NCBI GenBank assembly: GCA_028820635.1
Contig: JAPPIG010000071.1
Location: forward strand, 92,508 to 156,507
Source: Candidatus Poribacteria bacterium
GTDB taxonomy: Bacteria; Poribacteria; WGA-4E; WGA-3G
Direction: 5' to 3'
Length of the DNA stretch: 64,000 nucleotides
Part shown: positions 55,501 through 61,887 of the stretch, piece after piece
How positions within the stretch are numbered: the first letter of the stretch is position 1
How the letters are laid out: each line of letters starts with the position of its first letter
The notes under the pieces: model-generated
Seen by the model: the letters and a program-made list of their open reading frames with translations, nothing else
Databases searched by the model: none
What the model was told of the DNA's origin: nothing
Position numbers and translations under genes: made by a program

Positions 55501-55587
55501 GTTTGTGTCGTTTCAAGTCGTGAAAAACTTGAAGCCGCAAACAGTGAACTTGCGCAACCACTTGCGATTGAGGATATATTAACTTAA
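52570..55587 (+). CDS. M16C (PreP-like) insulinase family protease, canonical copy
   Basis: This 1005-residue zinc metalloprotease degrades short unstructured peptides. It has HILEH (83-87), catalytic loop FINAMTSSDHTYYPVAS, YNEMKGVFSDPESRLY with the third zinc-ligand Glu, and the EIRFKGNAYG block. All look intact, unlike the copy at 49501. Both begin with a MD(T/S)KLAAD leader and keep length and order, proving tandem duplication. GGAGG precedes the ATG. No signal peptide, so the site is probably cytoplasmic. A palindromic repeat island follows its stop. Confidence 0.95.
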   Translation: MDSKLAADNGGSQHPPVDLELGQQLHGFEVKVITPIDELRAVTIELSHQHSGARLLHLYTNDSENLFSINFPTPPTDDTGVPHILEHAVLAGSQKFPVKEPFFEMIKMSMATFINAMTSSDHTYYPVASNVKKDLFNLAEVYFDAVFHPLLTEETFKREGHHLAPADPEDPTGALKITGIVYNEMKGVFSDPESRLYRSMTSRLLPDTLYAKESGGDPDAIPDLTYQQLKEFHETYYHPSNGYFFLYGDIPTSDYLAFLADKLDKIPRNDAVAALQPLNAEVTHQPRWKSPQTVTDTYPVAPDESLTEKTYLMLSWLIGDATDPEDVAMCYILTLILLGNEAAPLKKAIIDSKLGTDLIYSGVSSIGPNSTFYVGLKGSETDRVDAFINLVTDTLTELAENEFESELVEAAFQQSTYHYQEVAPMFPLRMLFRVVDAWIYDKGTDTFLKMRESLNTVRQRWQENPSIFNEIIRERLIENPHRLTSVLSPDPNMQAKLDAELEQCTKDIRAQLTDEQVRQIAADAAELERMNGQPNPPEALAKLPQLQVSDLPDKPKHIPTTIEKVCGQDLLHNDVFANGVNYFVLDFDIRGLPQHLWTYVPRYIDAIHKLGAAEMDFAEMALRKSSVTGGIRCGVGFRTHALDPNRSLQNAYFHLKTLDANMDAALDVLQNLVFSVNPRDTERLRDVMVQAVAEYQTEMVQDGSRTAIHHASRGLSPQAHLAEIVHGLPQLRHSESLLNSFDELNTDLMSHIEEIRDFLLNRGRVTAGFAGSDSTYKTTRAKLGEWLSAMRDEVIPKDPIEFQTYNTPPREGLAGPIQIAHCAHVMPAPHYSHPDSTLLSIGAHLVRMDYILSEIRFKGNAYGAGFSYNSFDAALCQSSFRDPHVARTINVFEQTVDYIKQVEWTQTDIDRAIIATAKDAEKPIRPSQAVSSAQWYHISGQTREIREERYAQRLSATPDEVKRALLQLFDENLEKAAVCVVSSREKLEAANSELAQPLAIEDILT

Positions 55588-55943
55588 TTGTTGAGTTGCT
55601 GGGTTTCGTTGTGCCCTACCCATAGGTGTCAATTGAAGAAAAACGTTGCTATAAGGGATTGTTCTTTAGTCCCGTAGGGACGCAATGTTTATAGAAAAAC
55701 GAAATAAACGCTCCTCTTGAGTTCCATAGGAACGATATGCGGATACCAATGACAAGTCTATAAACATATCGTCCCTACGGGACTAAAGAGGTGAATTGAG
55801 CATGATTCTATAAACATATCGTCCCTACGGGACTGAAGAAGACACCCTATGTTTAGAAAATCCTAAAATTGAGGCCTATGGGTTTCGCTGCACTCTACCC
55901 AATCTATGAATTACCATAACAAAGATGAAAGGAAATTAAGATA
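55588..55943. other. Intergenic repeat region
   Basis: This 356-bp gap has no gene. It holds palindromic repeat island B (55664-55837) bracketed by ATAGGTGTCAATTGAAG at 55623 and related sequences near 55840-55900, including a GGGTTTCGxTG...CCTACCC motif also seen near 21720-21900. An AAAGGAAATT SD for the next gene lies at about 55929. Confidence 0.6.
55664..55837. repeat. Palindromic repeat island B (four units)
   Basis: Four units lie at 55664-55695, 55714-55739, 55757-55789 and 55807-55837. Each consists of a dyad such as GTCCCTACGGGAC beside ATATGTTTATAGA in alternating orientation. Units three and four are almost identical (TCTATAAACATATCGTCC...). The family also forms island A at 21471-21643. 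Confidence 0.75.
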
Positions 55944-57335
55944 ATGAAAAAATTGGCATCCTTGACAATATGTATCTGTGCTTCAGCAGTATTCGCAATA
56001 TTTACTTTAAATACCATTGCTGACCATCACGGAACTAAGACTGAACAAACCTCCAATTTTGAAAAAAACTGGCATTACTGGCGAGGTCCTCATTCAACGG
56101 GGATGGCAGTAACCGCTAATCCACCTACTACATGGAGCGAAACAGAAAATATCCGTTGGAAAGTGCCAATTCCCGGTTTAGGTCATGCTACGCCGATTAT
56201 TTGGGAAGACCTGATATTTATTCAGACAGCCATTAAAGGTGAGATGCCAGAAACTGAGAGCGCAGAAGATGAAAATACATCAGAAGAATCACAGTCTGAA
56301 AGAAGACGTAACAGAAGAAACAGGAATAGAAACATAGCCCCATATAAGTTTAATCTCCTTGCGCTGAAACGAAGTGATGGGAGTGTCTTATGGGAAAAAA
56401 CGCTCCGGGAAACTGCTCCCCACGAAGGTATGCACGGTCATTCAAGTTTCGCATCCAACTCACCAACAACCGATGGAAAACATATTTATGCATATTTCGG
56501 TTCTCGTGGACTCTACTGTTTGGATTTCAAAGGTAATCTGATATGGGAAAAAGATATTGGACAGATGCGTAAAGCGGGTACTTTCGGTGAAGGGAGCTGC
56601 CCAGTGATATATGGTGATGCCATTATTGTGCTACAGGACCATCAAGGACAATCCTTTATTACTGCTTTGGATAAACACACGGGTGATGAACTTTGGCGTA
56701 TGGATAGGGATGAACCTACTACATGGGCATCTCCTATTGTTGTAGATTACAACGACATCTCTCAAGTGATCGTTCCTGCAACAAACCGCACACGTAGTTA
56801 TGATTTAGCCAACGGTGCTTTGGTTTGGGAATGTGGAGGTATGACGCGGAATGTGATTCCATCACCCATGCATAAAGATGGACATATATATGTGATTAGT
56901 GGACATGGTGGAAGTTCACTACAATCCATTAACTTGGAACTTGCTTCTGGCGATATTACCGGTACCGAAGCAGTTAATTGGCATTATGACCGTGACACCC
57001 CTTATGTTCCTTCACCGCTATTGAGTGGGAATATAATCTATTTCTTGAAAAGAAATGGTAATTTACTCACCGCTATTGATAGAAATAGTGGAGAAGTGTT
57101 ATATGGACCTGAAAGGGTTAAAGGTGTATCCAATGTATATGCATCTATTGTTGGCGCGGCAGGCCGTGTGTATATTGCAGGTCGGGATGGAAATGTTGCA
57201 GTTTTAAAAGACGGGCCTGCACTGGAAGTAATTGCTCTGAATAACCTTAATGATAGTTTTAACGCATCACCTGCTATTGTCGGGTCAGAACTATATCTGC
57301 GTGGAACTAAATATCTATATTGTATAGCAGAATAA
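55944..57335 (+). CDS. Secreted PQQ-binding-like beta-propeller repeat protein, copy 2
   Basis: The 463-residue exported propeller has a signal peptide (KKLASLTICICASAVFAIFT, cut near IADH), then a WHYWRGPHSTGMA opening and repeated PQQ blades: RSDGSVLWEKTL, DFKGNLIWEKDIG, DKHTGDELWRMD, DLANGALVWECGG, DRNSGEVLYGPE. An insert of about 40 residues rich in Glu/Ser/Arg (SAEDENTSEESQSERRRNR) splits blade two. It is a tandem paralogue of copy 3 (57377), 41 bp downstream. No redox ligands are seen, so it is probably a binding scaffold. Confidence 0.88.
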   Translation: MKKLASLTICICASAVFAIFTLNTIADHHGTKTEQTSNFEKNWHYWRGPHSTGMAVTANPPTTWSETENIRWKVPIPGLGHATPIIWEDLIFIQTAIKGEMPETESAEDENTSEESQSERRRNRRNRNRNIAPYKFNLLALKRSDGSVLWEKTLRETAPHEGMHGHSSFASNSPTTDGKHIYAYFGSRGLYCLDFKGNLIWEKDIGQMRKAGTFGEGSCPVIYGDAIIVLQDHQGQSFITALDKHTGDELWRMDRDEPTTWASPIVVDYNDISQVIVPATNRTRSYDLANGALVWECGGMTRNVIPSPMHKDGHIYVISGHGGSSLQSINLELASGDITGTEAVNWHYDRDTPYVPSPLLSGNIIYFLKRNGNLLTAIDRNSGEVLYGPERVKGVSNVYASIVGAAGRVYIAGRDGNVAVLKDGPALEVIALNNLNDSFNASPAIVGSELYLRGTKYLYCIAE

Positions 57336-57376
57336 TCACATATACAATTTGATCAACTAAGAAGGAAGGTATCATA

Positions 57377-58786
57377 ATGAAAAAAACGACATTCTTGACG
57401 ATATTTGTATGTGTTTTGGCGATATTTGCTGTATATACATTGCAGACCATTGCTGATCAACATCCCTCTGAGACTAAACAGAATCTTAATTTTGAGAACA
57501 ACTGGCATCACTGGCGCGGACCACATGTGACAGGTGCCGCTGTTAACGCAAATCCTCCCACAACATGGAGTGAAACAGAAAACATTCGCTGGAAAGTCCG
57601 TATTCCCGGTATGGGACACGCCACACCAATAATCTGGGAAGATAAAATCTACATCCAGACAGCAATTAAGGGTGAAAAACCGGCAGTAGAAGAGGAAGCC
57701 GAAGAGGAAGAATCCGCTGATTTCAACCCATTTAGCGGTTTCCTAAACCAAGAGCAGGGGAGAGGACGAGGTAATGATCGAAATGCAGTTCCATATAAGT
57801 TCAACATTATGGCTCTCAACCGAAGCAACGGAGATGTCTTGTGGGAAAAAACTTTGCGGGAGGTGGTGCCTCATGAAGGGATACATAATACTGCCAGTTT
57901 CGCATCCAATTCACCAGTAACCGATGGGGAACACATTTACGCATATTTTGGTTCGCGCGGTCTATACTGCTTAGATATGCAAGGAAATCTCAAGTGGGAA
58001 AAGGACATCGGGCAAATGCGAAAAAGGAATACCTTCGGCGAAGGCAGCTGCCCTATCATTCACGGAAATACAATCGTTATCGTCCAAGACCATGAGGGTC
58101 CTTCTTTCATCGTTGCGCTTGATAAACGAACTGGCGATGAACTGTGGAAAATGGATAGAAATGAACGCACTACATGGACTTCACCAATTGTTGTGGAACA
58201 CGGTGGAAAAGCACAAGTAATTGTATCTGCTACAAATAGGTCGCGTAGTTATGATTTGGAAACAGGCGAAGTGTTATGGGAATGTGGCGGTATGACAGGA
58301 AACGTTATACCTACCCCTATAGCTGCCGATGGGTTCGTTTATCTTATCAGTGGTTTCAGAGGTGCTGCATTGCAAGCGGTTAATCTTGCAAACGCTATGG
58401 GAGACATTACTGAATCCGAAGAAGCCATCGCTTGGGAGCATGATCGCAACACACCTTATGTGCCATCGCCGCTGCTACATGGAGATATCCTATACTTTCT
58501 CAATCGTGACAATATTATATCAGCGATCAATAGTAAAACAGGCGTTCTACTCTATGGTCCTAATAGATTAGATGGTATAAGAGGGTTATATGCTTCAATT
58601 GTTGGGGCTGCTGACCGTGTCTATGTTGCAAGTCGTAACGGTGTTGTGGCTGTTATTCAACACGGACCTGAATTTCAAATTCTGGCGACAAACAAATTAG
58701 AAGATAGTTTTAATGCATCGCCTGTAATTGTCGGTTCAGAATTATACCTGCGTGGAAGCGAATATCTATACTGTATCGCAGAATAA
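57377..58786 (+). CDS. Secreted PQQ-binding-like beta-propeller repeat protein, copy 3
   Basis: This 469-residue tandem paralogue of copy 2 has a signal peptide (KKTTFLTIFVCVLAIFAVYT, cut near IADQ) and the WHHWRGPHVTGAA opening. Its blades follow: RSNGDVLWEKTL, DMQGNLKWEKDIG, DKRTGDELWKMD, DLETGEVLWECGG, NSKTGVLLYGPN. The acidic insert in blade two differs (EEEAEEEESADFNP plus GRGRGNDRN), so this loop is variable while the core is conserved. GAAGGAAGG precedes the ATG. An intrinsic terminator follows at 58811. Probably co-transcribed with copy 2. Confidence 0.88.
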   Translation: MKKTTFLTIFVCVLAIFAVYTLQTIADQHPSETKQNLNFENNWHHWRGPHVTGAAVNANPPTTWSETENIRWKVRIPGMGHATPIIWEDKIYIQTAIKGEKPAVEEEAEEEESADFNPFSGFLNQEQGRGRGNDRNAVPYKFNIMALNRSNGDVLWEKTLREVVPHEGIHNTASFASNSPVTDGEHIYAYFGSRGLYCLDMQGNLKWEKDIGQMRKRNTFGEGSCPIIHGNTIVIVQDHEGPSFIVALDKRTGDELWKMDRNERTTWTSPIVVEHGGKAQVIVSATNRSRSYDLETGEVLWECGGMTGNVIPTPIAADGFVYLISGFRGAALQAVNLANAMGDITESEEAIAWEHDRNTPYVPSPLLHGDILYFLNRDNIISAINSKTGVLLYGPNRLDGIRGLYASIVGAADRVYVASRNGVVAVIQHGPEFQILATNKLEDSFNASPVIVGSELYLRGSEYLYCIAE

Positions 58787-58810
58787 TCAGAGTCTCATTT
58801 AGATTCTACA

Positions 58811-58834
58811 AGCGGGTCTCTGTGCCCGCTTTTT
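58811..58834 (+). terminator. Rho-independent terminator after the PQQ-propeller pair
   Basis: The 6-bp stem AGCGGG/CCCGCT with an 8-nt loop runs directly into TTTTT. It lies 25 bp after the stop of the propeller gene. Confidence 0.85.
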
Positions 58835-58865
58835 CTGTATGAGCAAGGAAGATGTCGCGACCAGT

Positions 58866-58897
58866 AAATCAACGGTATGAATGCCTTTATAGCATTC
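58866..58897. repeat. Dispersed hairpin repeat, copy 2
   Basis: The same 20-bp sequence as at 21400-21419, beginning AAATCAACGG, leads into the hairpin GAATGC...GCATTC (58879-58897). It sits between the terminator and the converging SDR gene. Confidence 0.6.
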
Positions 58898-58926
58898 CCC
58901 AGGTCGCTCCTACAGAAGAGGTATGC

Positions 58927-59673
58927 CTAATACGTTGCCCTACCACCGCTTACATCGTAACACTGCCCTGTAACAAAACTCGCCTCATCTGACGCTAAAA
59001 AATTTACGACAGCAGCGACTTCCTCCGGTTTTCCAACGCGTCCCAACGGAATTTTACCTACCATATAGTCAATTGTTGACTGTGCCATACCCTCCAAAAT
59101 CGGTGTTCCAATTACTGCAGGCGATACAGCATTCACGCGGATGTTATAGTCCGTCACCTCTTTCGCAAGTGCCTTTGTCAAGCAGATAACCCCTGCTTTA
59201 GACACAGAATATGGAATAAGTGTTGGGTTGCCCTCTTTACCAGCAATTGAGGCGATATTCACTATTCTACCGTAATCCTGTGCAATCATCGTGTCAATAA
59301 CTGCCTTACAACAGAGGAAAACTCCCGTGAGATTTACGCCGATTACGGTATTCCAATCTGATTCTTCTAAATCCGTTAGTGGCAATGTACGCCCTGCGAT
59401 TCCAGCATTGTTGACGAGAATATCAACACGTCCGAATTCGGAGAGCACTTTGTCTACAGCAGCATTGACATCGGTAGACTGTGAAACATCCGCTTGAATT
59501 GGGAGTGCTTGTCGCCCAAGTTTTTCTATCTCCTTAGCAACAGCCTTGGCGGATGACAGGTTTAAATCCAGAATAGCAATATTAGCACCTGCATTCGCGA
59601 GTCTGATCGCAATCGCTTCACCGATGCCTTGTCCTGCGCCTGTCACAACTGCTATTTTATTGTTCAGGTTCAC
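58927..59673 (-). CDS. Short-chain dehydrogenase/reductase (FabG-like)
   Basis: This 248-residue classical SDR has NAD(P) motif VVTGAGQGIGEAIA, NNAG, catalytic Ser in NIASIAG and YSVSK (canonical YxxxK), with the ending FVTGQCYDVSGGRATY. It reduces or oxidises a carbonyl/alcohol; substrate unknown. It is unusual in this window for having an intact active site compared with the SDR at 39676. Its ATG (59673) overlaps the 3' end of the AhpD-like selenoprotein gene by 17 bp, so it is the third gene of that operon and translationally coupled. Confidence 0.93.
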   Translation of the reverse strand: MNLNNKIAVVTGAGQGIGEAIAIRLANAGANIAILDLNLSSAKAVAKEIEKLGRQALPIQADVSQSTDVNAAVDKVLSEFGRVDILVNNAGIAGRTLPLTDLEESDWNTVIGVNLTGVFLCCKAVIDTMIAQDYGRIVNIASIAGKEGNPTLIPYSVSKAGVICLTKALAKEVTDYNIRVNAVSPAVIGTPILEGMAQSTIDYMVGKIPLGRVGKPEEVAAVVNFLASDEASFVTGQCYDVSGGRATY

Positions 59674-60229
59674 TTGTCCACCTCTGTTCTAAAAAATCGT
59701 CTAATTCAATTCCAAATGCGTCTGCTATCCGATTGACATAACTGAAAAATCCTACAACCTCTACAATTGCGAACAATGCTTCATCAGTGAGGCCAAAATC
59801 ACGAAGTTTATTTAAATCTTCGGGGGTGACTGTATGCGCTGTCTCAGTTACCTTGACTGCAAATTCAAGGATAGCTTTCGTTACATCGTCAATATCAGCG
59901 GTTCGGAAATCTGAGGCAATTTGGGTTGCAATTCTTTTATCAGTGAGCTGATCACGCAACTCATCCGCATGCGCGACCGTTCAGTAGTGGCACTGATTTA
60001 CTTTTGAGACTACAGTAGCAATCATCTCGCGTTGTGCCCTACTTAGTGGTGAATCAGGGTCATGCATCACCACTTTGTAAAGCTCAACAAAAGCGCGCAT
60101 GCTTTTCGGACGAACACTAAATAACTTGACGATATTGTAAAGGTGACCAGCACGGGCAATTGCTGCGTCATATTCCTCTTTTACAATACCTGCCGCTTCT
60201 GCTTCGTCTACTGTTTGAATCCACGCCAT
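59657..60229 (-). CDS. AhpD-like peroxidase-related protein with in-frame TGA at the active-site Cys (putative selenoprotein)
   Basis: Read through one TGA (59981-59983), this is a 190-residue carboxymuconolactone/AhpD-fold protein of normal family length. The first half starts MAWIQTVDEAEAAGIVKEEYD and ends E68-x11-C80-H-Y. The TGA is codon 83, and T-V-A-H87 follows, giving E-x11-CxxU-x3-H, the exact AhpD active-site spacing with U in place of the activated second Cys. The remaining 107 codons keep the same frame to a stop at 59657 and read as the family's second half (VTEDLN-like helices, FFSYVNRIADAFGIELDDF). Alternatives: sequencing error or recent nonsense mutation. Overlaps the SDR gene by 17 bp; starts 3 bp after the repeat protein gene. 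Confidence 0.85.
59944..59963 (-). promoter_or_regulatory. Candidate bacterial SECIS hairpin
   Basis: Starting 17 nt after the TGA, UGAGUUG pairs with CAGCUCA (7 bp, one G-U) around the loop CGUGAU. The loop begins 24 nt after the TGA and has G among its first two bases, meeting the usual bacterial SECIS rules for spacing, small loop and G position. Confidence 0.65.
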
Positions 60230-60232
60230 TTC

Positions 60233-61459
60233 TTATTCACCAATGACAACACCGTATTCTCCAACAACAGCGCCTCTGTGTCCAGATTGATAATGCAGGT
60301 GCCTTTCACCAACAATGGGTTGTGAACTTTGCGCTTCAACAGAGCCGCGAATGTTCCCCATAGCGGCTTCGTCAACATCTGCACAACATCGCGGCTTGAT
60401 TCGCCGATGCAGCTGACGCCGGACTTCACCTTTTTTATTTCGGACAATAATGTTAACTAATGCATCATCTTCTCCGACATTAAGGAAACGGAACCAATCT
60501 CTTGCACCACTCGCTATTTCCGGGAAAAATAACCGAAGTCCAACATGTCCACCTTCTTCTGATGCCCCTGGCAGATCAATTACAGCAGTTCCACTGTGCA
60601 TGTGTCGTTCTGCCACAATCGGTTGATCACTACGTATCAATATGGAAGATTTGATTTTAATATCCTCCATCTTCGGAATCCAGCATTCAAAAGGATCCAA
60701 TTCTCGTTCCATCGTTGTCACCGGGTTTCCAGTTCCATCCTCATGTGCAATCATTGTTACCTCTGCCTGCTCTCTTCCAACATTGACAATAATTGCCCAG
60801 TCTCGCCATGCTGGGCCCACCTCTGGAAAGTATAGGGTTTTCGGTGCATCAGAGATAACTTGACCGTATTGTCCAACACAAGTTTTCCCACCTTGGTAAT
60901 GGAGATGCCGTTCACCAACAATGGGTTGCGTACTTTGTACCTCAAGCGTCCCTTGCACATTCCCCATCAAGCCTTCGGCAATATCCCAACAGCATAGTGG
61001 ATCAATTGCGTGGTGGCGTTGCCTGACAATATCGCCACGTCGGTTACGGACGATTATGTTTACTAACGCATCCGCCTCGCCAACGTTCAAAAATCGGAAC
61101 CAATCTAATGCTCCAGGAACCAATTCTGGAAAGAACAAACGCAAACCGACTGTTTCATATTCTTCCGCTGCACCTACGAAATCGAGGATATTTGTTTTAT
61201 TGTGCATGTGTCGTTCCGCCACAATCGGTTCATCCGCAGTAAGCTGCATTGAAGAATTCTGTTTAATTGCTTCTACGTTCGGTGTCCAACATTCAAATGG
61301 GGAAATCTCTTTTTCATCAGACCAAGTGGGTTGTCCGTTGGCAGCGTGTCTTGCTATTCCTGTCACACGGGTTTCTTCTGTACCTACATTGATTACTTGG
61401 ACCCAGTCTTCCCACTGAGGTCCTACTTCTGGAAAATATAACGTTGTTGCAAGTGCCAT
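60233..61459 (-). CDS. Novel four-repeat protein with ERHxH motifs
   Basis: The 408-residue protein consists of four repeats of about 101 residues, two A and two B types in an A-B-A-B order (202-residue tandem duplication). Each starts (L)xFPEVxPxxxDW..V/FLNVG and ends with ERHMH or ERHLH at 82-86, 183-187, 284-288 and 385-389. The A type carries PFECW, the B type a conserved CC (PLCCWD, PRCCAD) and GQYG/GEYG. No signal peptide. The beta-rich pattern suggests a sandwich with regular His sites that may bind metal. I do not recognise the family. AAGGAGA precedes the ATG; the AhpD-like gene starts 3 bp after its stop. Confidence 0.8.
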   Translation of the reverse strand: MALATTLYFPEVGPQWEDWVQVINVGTEETRVTGIARHAANGQPTWSDEKEISPFECWTPNVEAIKQNSSMQLTADEPIVAERHMHNKTNILDFVGAAEEYETVGLRLFFPELVPGALDWFRFLNVGEADALVNIIVRNRRGDIVRQRHHAIDPLCCWDIAEGLMGNVQGTLEVQSTQPIVGERHLHYQGGKTCVGQYGQVISDAPKTLYFPEVGPAWRDWAIIVNVGREQAEVTMIAHEDGTGNPVTTMERELDPFECWIPKMEDIKIKSSILIRSDQPIVAERHMHSGTAVIDLPGASEEGGHVGLRLFFPEIASGARDWFRFLNVGEDDALVNIIVRNKKGEVRRQLHRRIKPRCCADVDEAAMGNIRGSVEAQSSQPIVGERHLHYQSGHRGAVVGEYGVVIGE

Positions 61460-61586
61460 TTATTTCTCCTTCTATTTATTAGAACTGTTTTTACTTGATA
61501 TAATCTTATATTTCAACTACAATTCTAACTTAATCGGACATAATATTCCACTTAAATTTTGCACGTAATTCTTGCGGAGGTACCCG

Positions 61587-61871
61587 ATGGCACGAAAAAA
61601 ACTTACAGATTCTGAAATTCAGAAAAACTTAGAAAAACTTGACGGTTGGACTGTTGAAAATGGTAAATTGCATAAGGAATTCCAATTCGATAATTTCGTT
61701 GCGGCGTTCGGTTTCATGACACAACTTGCTTTAGTCGCTGAATCCATGAATCATCATCCTGAATGGTTCAATGTCTACAACCGCGTAACTATTGACATGA
61801 GTACACACGATGCAGGCGGCATCACTGAATTGGACTTTAAATTTGCTGAACATGCTGATGCACTTGAGTAA
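61587..61871 (+). CDS. Pterin-4a-carbinolamine dehydratase (PCD/DCoH family)
   Basis: The 94-residue protein has the PCD signature MNHHPEWFNVYNRVTIDMSTHDAGGIT (about residues 57-84), containing the three catalytic His. It dehydrates 4a-hydroxytetrahydrobiopterin in pterin recycling for aromatic amino acid hydroxylases, or binds pterin in molybdopterin/folate contexts. No hydroxylase gene lies nearby, as is common. I chose the ATG at 61587 with GGAGG at good distance; the upstream in-frame start would begin within the SD itself. It is divergent from the repeat-protein operon and 16 bp before a WD40 gene. Confidence 0.93.
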   Translation: MARKKLTDSEIQKNLEKLDGWTVENGKLHKEFQFDNFVAAFGFMTQLALVAESMNHHPEWFNVYNRVTIDMSTHDAGGITELDFKFAEHADALE

Positions 61872-61887
61872 TAGCGGAGATTAGTTG

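Noticed and set aside
55664-55837. CRISPR array
   Set aside because: Same reason as island A; dyad units in both orientations and no regular spacers.
59657-59959. Separate 100-codon gene downstream of the TGA
   Set aside because: It has only a TTG start inside the AhpD-like active-site helix and no SD, and it continues the same family fold in frame; it is the second half of one gene.
59953-59975. Alternative hairpin CGCGCA/UGCGUG as the SECIS
   Set aside because: The stem begins only 5 nt after the TGA and its loop starts at 11 nt, closer than typical; the hairpin at 59944-59963 fits better.
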